The notes: generated by a model from the sequence alone, not told the origin. A DNA stretch of 59,741 nucleotides from Nanobdellota archaeon (GCA_021846665.1 JAJZWM010000002.1:1-59741), one strand, 5' to 3'; positions 49,605 to 59,471 are shown, numbered from the stretch's first letter. Numbers and translations are program-made.

Positions 49605-50621
49605 AAAACAAAAGCAGCTTTTCTTGAAAAACCAGAAAAGATTGAAGAAAATCCTTTAAAAATAAAGGAACTAGAATTACCAGAATTAAAAGAAAATGAA
49701 GTGCTAATAAAAGTAAATGCCTGTGGTGTGTGCAGAACAGATTTACATGTTGTAGAAGGAGAGCTTGGAGAAATAAAGAATATTGTTCCAGGACATGAAG
49801 TAGTAGGGATTATTGAAAAGATAGGTAAAGAAGTCAAGACACAAAAAATCGGTAATAGAGTGGGAGTTGCCTGGTTGTACAGTTCATGTGGAAGCTGTGA
49901 ATACTGCCTTAGCGGAAGAGAAAACCTCTGCCAAAATAAGCAATTTACTGGCTTTTCTAAAAATGGTGGTTACTCTGAATATATAATAGCAGATAACCGA
50001 TTTATATTTGATCTCCCTACAGGATTAAAAGACGAAGAAATTGCACCTTTACTTTGTTCCGGCGCAATAGGTTACCGTTCATTTAAACTAGCAAATGCTT
50101 CTCCTGGAAGTACAATTGCAATGTTCGGATTTGGAGGCTCAGCACACCTAACACTGCAGCTTGCGAAGAAACTAGGACATAAAGTTATAATAGTAAGCAG
50201 GAACGAAAATCATCTAAAACTTGCTAGTGAACTTGGAGCAGATTTCACTTTTTCACCAAAAAATGGAGATGTATACGAAAATTTAAAAGATAAAGATATC
50301 GAGGCTGCAATAATCTTTGCGCCTTCAGCTATACCTATAATGAATGCCTTAAAAGTAATTAAACCCAGCGGAAGAGTAGTTGTTGCAGGTATTCACATAT
50401 ACGGAGAAATAAAAATAGATTATGATTCACAATTATTCCATGAAAAGACTTTACTTTCCGTAGAATCCTACACGAGAGAAGACATGATAGAGTATTTAAG
50501 ACTTGCTACAAATCTAAACATAAAACCAGTATACACTAACATAAAATTAGAGGATGTTAATTCTGCATTAACCGAGATCAAAAACAGCGAAGTAATGGGT
50601 GTAAAAGTGATTAAATTTTAG
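49602..50621 (+). CDS. zinc-dependent alcohol dehydrogenase (MDR family)
   Basis: CGVCRTDLHVVEGEL, PGHEVVGIIEKIGKEV, CGSCEYCLSGRENLC, GFGGSAHLTLQLAKKLG. Confidence 0.95.
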   Translation: MKTKAAFLEKPEKIEENPLKIKELELPELKENEVLIKVNACGVCRTDLHVVEGELGEIKNIVPGHEVVGIIEKIGKEVKTQKIGNRVGVAWLYSSCGSCEYCLSGRENLCQNKQFTGFSKNGGYSEYIIADNRFIFDLPTGLKDEEIAPLLCSGAIGYRSFKLANASPGSTIAMFGFGGSAHLTLQLAKKLGHKVIIVSRNENHLKLASELGADFTFSPKNGDVYENLKDKDIEAAIIFAPSAIPIMNALKVIKPSGRVVVAGIHIYGEIKIDYDSQLFHEKTLLSVESYTREDMIEYLRLATNLNIKPVYTNIKLEDVNSALTEIKNSEVMGVKVIKF

Positions 50622-50652
50622 ATATTTAAACTTTAAGGACTTCTAATAATAA

Positions 50653-50970
50653 ATGAAAGAATCGAATGGGAAAATGTATAGCTTAGAAGAAATACTTGGA
50701 AAACCACTTATAATATCATCTGACAAGAAAACTAGGATTTATGGATTAGATATTAAAGGAAGAGAGATTGAGATTTCTGCTTACGCAGAAAGTGAATCAA
50801 GAAAAGGTTATTTTCATAAAGTAGAGATAGAATATCTCCCTGCTTCAATGTATCTTATAAATGGCAGCTGCACGTGTGAATCTTTCCAATACTATGGTAT
50901 GCCTTGTAAACACATGCTAAAAGTAAGAAATATATACCTTAAAAACAAGAATAAAATTAATAAATACTAG
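50653..50970 (+). CDS. SWIM zinc-finger protein
   Basis: GSCTCESFQYYGMPCKHMLKV (CxCx(n)CxH). Confidence 0.8.
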   Translation: MKESNGKMYSLEEILGKPLIISSDKKTRIYGLDIKGREIEISAYAESESRKGYFHKVEIEYLPASMYLINGSCTCESFQYYGMPCKHMLKVRNIYLKNKNKINKY

Positions 50971-51448
50971 AGAAAATTTTTTTAGGTATAAGTTCCTTTA
51001 TGCCTTTATTTTCTATGTCTTTTTTCACCAAATCCTTTATAGTGTTATCATTTAATTCATCAAGAGAGAATACCTTTTCTATAAATTCTATTCCTTTTGA
51101 ATTCTTATAACTTAAGTCTATTAGGTTGATATAAAATGAAACGTAATCCTTTCCAAAAACCTCTAATGTATCCATGATCTTTTCTTTATTCAAAGAAAAA
51201 AGCTTATTTGACAGATATGAAATAGTGTCTGGATAGGAATACTGACTAATAGTATCTACTGCCTTTTCATAAAATAATTTTCTATACTGCTTTTCTAGAG
51301 TTCTTCCGTAAAGGGTTATATCCTTAGCTAACTTGTTGCTATTAAAGTCAAATTTCAAAAGTTTACTTTCCAATAAGGATATCTTTGAGCTAGATATTCC
51401 AGATCCGAAAAGTTCATTTCTGAACAGATATTTTGTTCTATCTTCCAT
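50957..51448 (-). CDS. hypothetical protein
   Basis: 163 aa; 3' end overlaps the convergent SWIM gene by 14 bp. Confidence 0.55.
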   Translation of the reverse strand: MEDRTKYLFRNELFGSGISSSKISLLESKLLKFDFNSNKLAKDITLYGRTLEKQYRKLFYEKAVDTISQYSYPDTISYLSNKLFSLNKEKIMDTLEVFGKDYVSFYINLIDLSYKNSKGIEFIEKVFSLDELNDNTIKDLVKKDIENKGIKELIPKKIFSSIY

Positions 51449-51525
51449 TTTTTTATATGAATAGAAACAATATAAATACTTTTAATGAAAAAATAGAAAG
51501 CAACTAAAAAATATTATTTAGTTAT

Positions 51526-51591
51526 TTATTCATCTGAGCATCCACAACTACAGCCGCAGCCGCACTTATCCTCATTTTCTTCTTCTGCCAT
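51526..51591 (-). CDS. 21-aa Cys-rich peptide MAEEENEDKCGCGCSCGCSDE (candidate)
   Basis: ATG-to-TAA reading of the minus strand, 31 bp downstream of pyrG on the same strand; below the ORF-track size cutoff. Confidence 0.5.
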   Translation of the reverse strand: MAEEENEDKCGCGCSCGCSDE

Positions 51592-51622
51592 ATATCTTAA
51601 AGCAAACTCTTATCTTATAAAG

Positions 51623-53227
51623 TTAACTTTTGTTCTTCGCAGCATTCAAAAAAGACAAAAATAGCGGAGATGGTGCTTCTATTCTGGATTTTAGTTCTGG
51701 ATGAGCTTGGGTAGCAATACCAAAACCACTCTGCCACTCTATTATCTCAACTAATTTATTGTCTTTAGTAGTTGCAGTTATCTTTAAACCGTTCTTTTGA
51801 AGAACTTTTCTGAATTTATTGTTAAATTCATATCTGTGCCTATGTCTTTCTGATACTACCTTCTTATGATAAGAAGAAAAAGCTATTGAATCTTTTCCTT
51901 TTATAACCATACTCCATGCACCCAACCGCATTGTTCCTCCTTTCTGCTTTACAGATAACTGTGAAGGGAGTATATCAATTATATTGTATTTTGTATTTGG
52001 ATTAAACTCTGTTGAATTTGCCCCTTTTAAATTGCACACATCTCTTGCAAATTCCACGGCCATAAGCTGCATTCCCAAACATAATCCAAGATAGGGTATG
52101 TCATTCTCTCTAGCATACTTTATTGCATTTATCATGCCTTCTATACCTCTATTTCCAAAGCCCCCTGGAACTATGATACCATCAACACCTTTTAACATGC
52201 TTTCTGTATCAGACTTTTCAAGCAACTCAGATTCTACCCATTTTATATTAAGATTAACTGATAATTTGCCAGCAGCATGCATTAAAGCTTCTCTAACGCT
52301 TACATAAGAATCCTTTAGTTCTACGTATTTTCCAACTACTGCTACAGTTACTATTTTTTCATATTTGTTTATTATCTTATCAACATTGTTTCTCCACTTT
52401 TCAACTTTTTCTACATTTATCTTTTTCTTCGGCAAATTGAACGCTTGCAATAACAACTTATCAAAATTCTGGTCTATAAGATACTGTGGCAATTGGTAAG
52501 GAGAAGTCATATCTGGATCGTTTATTACTCTGCTTTCGTCCAAACTTGTAAACATTGCAAGCTTCTTTTTGACCCCATCGGCCATTTCTCCATCTGTTCT
52601 ACATATCAAAAACTGTGGGATTATGCCCATGCCCATCAAAGTTCTAAATGCAGACTGAGTTGGCTTGGTTTTCTGTTCTCCTACAGTCTTTAATCTCGGT
52701 ACGTATGTAACATCAACAAACACTACTTGCTCCTTAAGCGAAAGTTGCCTCATAGCTTCTATAAAATAACCATTTTCAATATCCCCTACAGTTCCGCCAA
52801 CTTCTATCACAACAAAATCTAAATTACTTTTTACTGCAAAATCTTTTACTTTTTCCTGTATCTCATTTGTAAGATGAGGTATTACCTGAACATCTTCTCC
52901 AAGATATTCTCCTTTTCTTTCTTTTTCGATTATTTCTCCGAAAAGTTTCCCTCCTGTTATGGAAGAACTACTAGTAAGACTACGATTTAGGAATCTTTCA
53001 TATGTACCAAAATCCATGTCTACCTCTCCTTTATCATCTAATACGAAGACTTCTCCATGCCTGTAAGGGTTCATCGTACCACAGTCATAATTCAGGTAGC
53101 CATCGAACTTTATTGGAAGAACCTTAAAATCGTACATATCTAGTATTTTCATTATAGAAGATGATACTACTCCTTTACCCAAGCCACTCATTATTGATCC
53201 AAGTACTACTATGAACTTTGTCGGCAT
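51623..53227 (-). CDS. pyrG: CTP synthase
   Basis: FIVVLGSIMSGLGKGVVSSS; GGFGNRGIEG, PYLGLCLGMQL glutamine amidotransferase motifs. Confidence 0.97.
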   Translation of the reverse strand: MPTKFIVVLGSIMSGLGKGVVSSSIMKILDMYDFKVLPIKFDGYLNYDCGTMNPYRHGEVFVLDDKGEVDMDFGTYERFLNRSLTSSSSITGGKLFGEIIEKERKGEYLGEDVQVIPHLTNEIQEKVKDFAVKSNLDFVVIEVGGTVGDIENGYFIEAMRQLSLKEQVVFVDVTYVPRLKTVGEQKTKPTQSAFRTLMGMGIIPQFLICRTDGEMADGVKKKLAMFTSLDESRVINDPDMTSPYQLPQYLIDQNFDKLLLQAFNLPKKKINVEKVEKWRNNVDKIINKYEKIVTVAVVGKYVELKDSYVSVREALMHAAGKLSVNLNIKWVESELLEKSDTESMLKGVDGIIVPGGFGNRGIEGMINAIKYARENDIPYLGLCLGMQLMAVEFARDVCNLKGANSTEFNPNTKYNIIDILPSQLSVKQKGGTMRLGAWSMVIKGKDSIAFSSYHKKVVSERHRHRYEFNNKFRKVLQKNGLKITATTKDNKLVEIIEWQSGFGIATQAHPELKSRIEAPSPLFLSFLNAAKNKS

Positions 53228-53289
53228 TTAATTTAACTTATTTTGAGCTTTTATATTTTTCCTTATTAATACCTATATTAAAAAGAGGA

Positions 53290-53925
53290 TCAAATAAAAC
53301 CAAGCCAAAGAAGAAGTATACCTATAAATTCAGAGTAATATAAAAACGCGGGAAAATGAGCAATATAAAGGGAACCAGCTATGCTAACTATCACAACCCC
53401 AGCTATTATTGAAAGCATTTTCTTGTTAGAAGTTTTTCTGTAAGATATTAATGCTACAGCTATAAGCGTTGCCGCAGCAGGAAATGTCATTATTGATGAG
53501 GATATTACTACTAGAAGAGGTAGTATACCAAATACAACATAATTTGTAAGTATATTACTTATGCTTGATACTATCAAAGAGTATACTACGAAAATTGCTG
53601 ATAAAATGAAGAATATAGCATAGTAATTAAAAATTTTCTTGTTTTTCAGCAATGCTGTAGAACCAAGCGCTAAAAAACTAACCAAAAATGCAACCGCAAC
53701 AAGATAAGTTTTTATCAAAAAAGCATTATAAATGTTAAATGAAAAAAGAACTTCGAGTAAAACTCCTAAACCAAAAAGCCAAAGCCCTATTGACCAATAA
53801 AGCTGACTTTTTCCCTTCTTTTTTATAAACTTGTAAGTCATTAATGATGCTAGCGGAACAGTTAAAAGAAATATAAGAATTGTTGAAAACTCAATGAAAA
53901 GCTCACTTGAAAATATACTTGACAT
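53290..53925 (-). CDS. multi-TM membrane protein
   Basis: 211 aa, about 7 hydrophobic segments. Confidence 0.65.
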   Translation of the reverse strand: MSSIFSSELFIEFSTILIFLLTVPLASLMTYKFIKKKGKSQLYWSIGLWLFGLGVLLEVLFSFNIYNAFLIKTYLVAVAFLVSFLALGSTALLKNKKIFNYYAIFFILSAIFVVYSLIVSSISNILTNYVVFGILPLLVVISSSIMTFPAAATLIAVALISYRKTSNKKMLSIIAGVVIVSIAGSLYIAHFPAFLYYSEFIGILLLWLGFI

Positions 53926-53955
53926 TTATTTTTATAGATTCTTATAGTATTTAAA

Positions 53956-54786
53956 TTATATGAAAAAAACAAGAGACAAAAGAATCGCTATAATCGCTAT
54001 AAAAATATTATCATCAATTGGACTAAATCTTTCAGCTAATGAAAGAATAAATGCGAAAATAGCACCAAATAAGCCGAAAAGGATAACTCCTGGGATCAAG
54101 GAAGATATAAAAAAGGCAGTGCTTCCACTAATAGATTTTCTGCCTGGTTTTTTTAATATTTCCAAGCCAACTACTGTAGCTATTGGATCCGAAATTAATA
54201 AAGAAAAAAGACTGAAAAAAAGAAAATCAAATCGGTTTATAAATCCCAGCAATAAAATAGCACCGACTGCCATTGAAATTGCTCCAGAACCGAATATTGC
54301 CCCATCTCTTTCTAGCAGCTTTATTAATTTCTTCATTTTTCTACCGTAAATATATATGGTATATGCTACCAATAGCCCTAAAAAAACCAATGCCAGTAAT
54401 ATCTGCTTGTAAGATGAAATAAGAATTGAAAGAAATATTCCCCCTATTAAAATCTGTACTAAATCTCTCCTTATCTCTAGTTTACTACTTATTTTTACGG
54501 TTTTTATCGTTAATTTCTTTGTAAGCAAAAATTGAATAAGTAGACTTACAGAGATTATTTCAATAGAAAATTTAATTGGGAATGATTGAGAAAAAACAAC
54601 TGCAAAAAGAGCTACAAACACAAAGTAAAAATAATATCTTCGCGAAGTATAAGTCAATAGAAGCAATGAAGAAAGCACCGCAATAGGTATTGCATAATAA
54701 TATAGATAAACATTATGTAGTAAAAAATAAACGAGATAAGAAAATAAAAATGAAAGAGAAAAAACAATTAAATTATTTGTTTTCAT
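53956..54786 (-). CDS. CTP-dependent dolichol/polyprenol (or diacylglycerol) kinase-like membrane protein
   Basis: EIRRDLVQILIGG..LISDPIATVVGLEILKKPGRKSISGSTAFF..LAERFSPIDDNIFIAI matches the Sec59/DGK1-type pattern. Confidence 0.65.
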   Translation of the reverse strand: MKTNNLIVFSLSFLFSYLVYFLLHNVYLYYYAIPIAVLSSLLLLTYTSRRYYFYFVFVALFAVVFSQSFPIKFSIEIISVSLLIQFLLTKKLTIKTVKISSKLEIRRDLVQILIGGIFLSILISSYKQILLALVFLGLLVAYTIYIYGRKMKKLIKLLERDGAIFGSGAISMAVGAILLLGFINRFDFLFFSLFSLLISDPIATVVGLEILKKPGRKSISGSTAFFISSLIPGVILFGLFGAIFAFILSLAERFSPIDDNIFIAIIAILLSLVFFI

Positions 54787-54790
54787 GTGA

Positions 54791-57205
54791 TTAAAGAAGA
54801 GAGAACTCCTTGTCTTTTTTATAAGCGAATATCTTTATAATATCTGTTACAAAAAGAAAGACGAAAGATAAAACAAACATAAACAGAATATATGACAAGC
54901 TTATACTTGACATTAATAATCCGAATTTCGCTATTATGAAGGTTATTATAAAGGCTAAGACTATCTGCAATATTACAGGTATACTTGGCCTTGAATGGAA
55001 GAACCTCCTTCTAGACCTTATTGACAAAAGAAGCGCTTCTATGGAAAAGATAAACGCAACGAACATGAAAGTTTCAAATGAAGCATTACTTAAGTGGAAA
55101 TAAAATAGCCCAAGATAAGCAAGTATAGATACCTCTATTATTGCCATTATGCCAAAAATAATGGATGCGAACAGTATTGCTTTTATATTCCATGTATCCG
55201 GTTTCTTTGAATAACTTTCCTTATCAGTCGAAAGGGCTATACTGCCTATATCATTTATGAATATCATTAAGATAAGCTGTATTGCTCTTATTGGCAGGAA
55301 CCTTAGAATTATAAACGCAATCGAAAGGAAAAATGCTATCTGAAATATTCTAGTTACCTTATTTAAGGTATAACTTATCATCCTTTCAAATATAGACCGA
55401 CTTTCTTTTACAGCGTTTACTATCGGTTCTATCCCAGGAGAGGTTAAAACTATAGTCGCCGCGCTTTTTGCAACATCGGTTGCATTTGAAACAGCTATTC
55501 CCACTTCTGCCTGTTTAAGAGCAGGAGCATCATTTACGCCATCTCCAGTCATTCCTACATGATAACCTGCATCCTGCAAGGCCTTCACTATTGTATACTT
55601 GTCCTTTGGAAACACTCCTGCGAAGCCATCATGCTCTATTACCAGCTTTGAAAGTGTTTTCTCATCCAACCCTTCAAGAGTCTTAACATCAAGTATTTTA
55701 TCGCCTATACCAACTTCTTTTGCAATCTCCTTTGCAGTATCAATATTGTCTCCTGTAAGCATTTTTGTCTTTATTCCAAGTGCTCTAAGCTCTTCTATAA
55801 GTTTTTTACTATCTACCCTTGGTTTATCATTCAAAGGAATTACACCAACAAAAGACCATTCCTTTCTGCTACCTAATTTAGCCGCTACTGCTATAGTACG
55901 ATAGCCTTTTAATGACATCTCCTTTATCTTAGCATTAATTTTTTTTATTTCGGAGTTATCCAAAGAGCATTTCTTTATTATAACTGCAGGGAATCCCTTA
56001 ATAGCTGACATTTTTTTACCATTTAGTATGACATCTGCTTGTGACATTTTTGTAGAAGGATTAAAAGGTGTAAACTTTACCAGTTTGTAGTTCAATTCCA
56101 GATTTTTTGTATCATATTTTTTTAATCCGCTTATTATTGCATCATCTATCTCATCATTATCTTCTTTCCTAGATGCAATGGTTCCATAAAAAAGAACCTC
56201 TTGTACTGAGAATTTTCCATAGCCAAATGGATCAGAAACTGAAAGTTGATTGCCTGTTATTGTTCCAGTTTTATCAAGACAGACTACATTCATAGTAGAA
56301 GCTTCCTCAATTGCTTCAAGTTTTGTTACAAGAATATTCTTTGAAGATAGTCTTTCGGTACCATACGCCATGGCAATTGTAAACGCTGCAGGTAGACCTA
56401 CTGGTACAGATGCCAAAAGTATAAGAAGCGAAAATGGAATGATTGTAAGTAAATTTATTTTAAAGATGTAAGAGAATATAAAAACTGCAGCTATAAGCAT
56501 TATATCAACGAATATAAGATATTTAAGCAGCTTCAAGATATCACTTTCTAAATGAGTTTTACCACCAGCTATTCTTACAAGATCTGCTGTTTTACCAAAT
56601 GAGGTATTCTTTCCTGTTTTCAAAACGAGGGCCGTTGCCTCCCCTTCTCTTACTGTTGATGATGAGAATATAGTATCTCCTCCTTTTTTATCTACTGGAA
56701 GAGATTCTCCTGTTAACATTGACTGGTCAACTGAAAGATAATCTCCTTCTATTATAATACAGTCTGCAGGAATTATATCACCAAGTCTTACCCTTATTAT
56801 ATCTCCAGGTACAAGCAATTTTGCAGGTATCTTCCCCCACTTATTGTCTCTCTGGACATTAACATTTACTGAAAGTTTATTCTTTAAAAGCTCTAGAGTA
56901 TTATCCGCTTTGAATTCCTCCAGAAAACCTGCTATTGCATTAAACAAAAGCAGACCTATAACTATGTAAGCATCTATATTTTTTCCAAGAACAAATGATA
57001 TTATTATAACAATAAAAAGCATCAATGGTATCGGGCCCCAAAATTTTAACAAAAACTTTTTTATGGGATTTACTTTTTTGCTTTCAATTTCATTGTAACC
57101 ATATTTTTTCAGTCTTTCTTCTGCCTCTTTTTCCGAAAGTCCATTTTTGCTAGAGGATAATTTTCTGAATTCATCTTCTTTTTTTATCTCTACATTTTTA
57201 TCCAT
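54791..57205 (-). CDS. P-type (PMA/type IIIA-like) H+-transporting ATPase
   Basis: CLDKTGTITGNQLSV, MLTGDNIDTAKEIAKEVGIG, GMTGDGVNDAPALKQAEVGIAV; short C-terminus. Confidence 0.93.
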   Translation of the reverse strand: MDKNVEIKKEDEFRKLSSSKNGLSEKEAEERLKKYGYNEIESKKVNPIKKFLLKFWGPIPLMLFIVIIISFVLGKNIDAYIVIGLLLFNAIAGFLEEFKADNTLELLKNKLSVNVNVQRDNKWGKIPAKLLVPGDIIRVRLGDIIPADCIIIEGDYLSVDQSMLTGESLPVDKKGGDTIFSSSTVREGEATALVLKTGKNTSFGKTADLVRIAGGKTHLESDILKLLKYLIFVDIMLIAAVFIFSYIFKINLLTIIPFSLLILLASVPVGLPAAFTIAMAYGTERLSSKNILVTKLEAIEEASTMNVVCLDKTGTITGNQLSVSDPFGYGKFSVQEVLFYGTIASRKEDNDEIDDAIISGLKKYDTKNLELNYKLVKFTPFNPSTKMSQADVILNGKKMSAIKGFPAVIIKKCSLDNSEIKKINAKIKEMSLKGYRTIAVAAKLGSRKEWSFVGVIPLNDKPRVDSKKLIEELRALGIKTKMLTGDNIDTAKEIAKEVGIGDKILDVKTLEGLDEKTLSKLVIEHDGFAGVFPKDKYTIVKALQDAGYHVGMTGDGVNDAPALKQAEVGIAVSNATDVAKSAATIVLTSPGIEPIVNAVKESRSIFERMISYTLNKVTRIFQIAFFLSIAFIILRFLPIRAIQLILMIFINDIGSIALSTDKESYSKKPDTWNIKAILFASIIFGIMAIIEVSILAYLGLFYFHLSNASFETFMFVAFIFSIEALLLSIRSRRRFFHSRPSIPVILQIVLAFIITFIIAKFGLLMSSISLSYILFMFVLSFVFLFVTDIIKIFAYKKDKEFSLL

Positions 57206-57206
57206 A

Positions 57207-57743
57207 TCAATCGCTTATCAAGCCTATAAAAAGTTTGTCATCACCCTTGAATTTTTTCTCGCCTGGAAGTCTTAAAAATAGGTATACGGTCTTACCGTTA
57301 AAGACAAAACGTAAAGGAGGTGAGTATGGATAAAATTCTCTCTTGAAAAGCTTATCATAACCAATGGTTATCTTTGAGATTGATTTCTTTTCAACCCTCA
57401 TAATAAGCGTATCGAGTTTTTTATTGTAGAATTCTATACTTTCCTGGGTTATCTCAACAAAGCCAGAATGCTTATGTAATGGCCTAATCGAACTTCTACC
57501 AACTCTTGCCATAACCTTTTTATGCAGACTTAATTCCAATAACTCGCTCTTGAATATCCATACTGCTTCAAACAAGCCAAGCCCTCTTTTCAGTGAGTCA
57601 TTTATAAATTTCATTCTAGGTGTTTCTCCACGAAATATATCTACTATATTCAGTATATTCTTATCAACTGAAACGCTTGCATTCTCCTTTACCAAATTTT
57701 TACCATAAGATTTATATGAAATGGATTTAATGGCCATAAACAT
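57207..57743 (-). CDS. hypothetical protein
   Basis: 178 aa; 1 bp upstream of the ATPase gene. Confidence 0.55.
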   Translation of the reverse strand: MFMAIKSISYKSYGKNLVKENASVSVDKNILNIVDIFRGETPRMKFINDSLKRGLGLFEAVWIFKSELLELSLHKKVMARVGRSSIRPLHKHSGFVEITQESIEFYNKKLDTLIMRVEKKSISKITIGYDKLFKREFYPYSPPLRFVFNGKTVYLFLRLPGEKKFKGDDKLFIGLISD

Positions 57744-57831
57744 ATTATTATGTTGCCTTTAATTCATTTATAGTTTCTTATTTGTTTAATTTATAGCAGT
57801 AAAAGAAATAATCTTTAATCTTTCTTAAGAC

Positions 57832-58299
57832 TTAGATAACCTGGATTATCATTTGAATTATAAAACCAAGCACTCCTATGATGAATGTACCGATAATAAC
57901 CATTATTGAAAGTTCCTTAAATTCCTGCTTTGTGGGTTTTCTTGCAAGATGAAGTATCCTACTGTATTCAAACCTATAATGTTCTAGCTTTGCCTTTATG
58001 TTAAGAGGGTGGGCCTTTTTAATTGCATTTTTTATATGATATAAATGAAATCTTCTTTTCTTTATATTTATCTTTTCTTCTTTATGACTGCTGTTTGAAT
58101 TATTTTGTACAACTGCTTCTGCAGGGTTTTTCTTCTGTTCATTCTGAGCTACGTTTTTAGTAGCATTAGAATTCTGTTGTTCTATTGTATTTTCAGCATG
58201 CTCAATATTCTCTATAGGCTTTATATCACTTACTTCTTGCTGCTTATCCGAATTACCCAGATTTGCATCTGCTAAGCTCTTATTTTCATCCATAATCAA
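57832..58299 (-). CDS. secE: preprotein translocase subunit SecE/Sec61-gamma with long N-terminal extension
   Basis: C-terminal EYSRILHLARKPTKQEFKELSIMVIIGTFIIGVLGFIIQMIIQVI; 4-bp overlap with upstream ftsZ (conserved archaeal neighbourhood). Confidence 0.83.
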   Translation of the reverse strand: MIMDENKSLADANLGNSDKQQEVSDIKPIENIEHAENTIEQQNSNATKNVAQNEQKKNPAEAVVQNNSNSSHKEEKINIKKRRFHLYHIKNAIKKAHPLNIKAKLEHYRFEYSRILHLARKPTKQEFKELSIMVIIGTFIIGVLGFIIQMIIQVI

Positions 58300-59423
58300 C
58301 TTAGAAAGGTTATTCCTAGTTCATCTTCGACTTCCTGTTTCTCCTTTAGCTGCTGATCCTCTGCTATTGATTTACCACTTATTTGTTTGGAAGTTACGCC
58401 TGTTATTATAGCCAAAACCTTTATAGTATTCTTTAAATCTGGAAATATATGTGCACCCCATATTATGTTTATATCATCTGGTAGTTTCTGGCCTATAAGA
58501 TCAACTAATTTATTTGCCTCTTCAAGTGTAAGCGAAGGCCCTCCACTCACATCTATAAGCATTCCTTTTGCAGTTGAAACATCAACATCTATAAGCGGAT
58601 TATTAAGTACTTTCTCAACAACAGTTTCAAGTTTCTTATCCTTTGCATCACTTTCCCCTGTTCCTATAAGTGCTACTCCCCCATTAGACATTATCCTCTT
58701 TACATCTGCGAAATCAACGTTTATTAAACCAGGTTTTGTTATCAATTCGGTTATTCCTTTAACTGCATTTGTAAGAACGTCATCTGCTATCTTCAATGCT
58801 ATAGGTAATGGTAACCCCGGAGCAATAGCCATGAGCTTTTCATTAGGAACAGTTATCAAAGTATCTACAGTATTCTTAAGCTTTTCTACACCGTTAAGTG
58901 CAGAATTCATTCTCCTTTTGCCTTCTGCCTTAAATGGCAAAGTAACTACTGCTATTGTAAGTGCGTTTATTTTCTTTGAAACAGATGCAACGATAGGAGC
59001 TGCACCAGTACCTGTTCCACCACCCATACCACAACATATGAAAACTAAATCTGCCCCCTGAAGAGCTTCTTTAATCTCCTGCTCTTGCTCTTTTGCAGCG
59101 GCTTCACCAACCGCAGGATCAGCACCAGCACCTAGTCCATTTGTTAATTCCTTCCCTATAAGTATCTTTTTATCAGAGGGAGTGCAAAGAAGATCTGCAG
59201 CATCGGTATTGACCGCTATAAATTCAGCTCCTTTTATACCAACTTCAAACATTCTGTTAAGAGTGTTATTTCCAGATCCGCCTACACCGACTACTTTTAT
59301 ATTAGCTCTTCTCGACGCTATCAACTCTTCTAAGGACTTATCAAATTCCTTAGTTTTACTAGCATCGTACTTTATTCCTTTTATTCCTTGGCTAAGTGAA
59401 TTATTCATTTGTATATCATCCAT
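58296..59423 (-). CDS. ftsZ: cell division protein FtsZ
   Basis: IKVVGVGGSGNNTLNRM, GMGGGTGTGAAPIVA tubulin signature, NVDFADVKRIMSNGGVALIGTG; SD-like GAGGT upstream. Confidence 0.97.
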   Translation of the reverse strand: MDDIQMNNSLSQGIKGIKYDASKTKEFDKSLEELIASRRANIKVVGVGGSGNNTLNRMFEVGIKGAEFIAVNTDAADLLCTPSDKKILIGKELTNGLGAGADPAVGEAAAKEQEQEIKEALQGADLVFICCGMGGGTGTGAAPIVASVSKKINALTIAVVTLPFKAEGKRRMNSALNGVEKLKNTVDTLITVPNEKLMAIAPGLPLPIALKIADDVLTNAVKGITELITKPGLINVDFADVKRIMSNGGVALIGTGESDAKDKKLETVVEKVLNNPLIDVDVSTAKGMLIDVSGGPSLTLEEANKLVDLIGQKLPDDINIIWGAHIFPDLKNTIKVLAIITGVTSKQISGKSIAEDQQLKEKQEVEDELGITFLS

Positions 59424-59471
59424 AAGTTTACCTCAATAGATTAATTATCTTGGATTATATATAAATATCTC

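Noticed and set aside
58387-59061. 224-aa plus-strand ORF antisense to ftsZ
   Set aside because: Fully inside the well-supported ftsZ CDS; Ser/Pro/Ile-rich composition typical of a shadow frame
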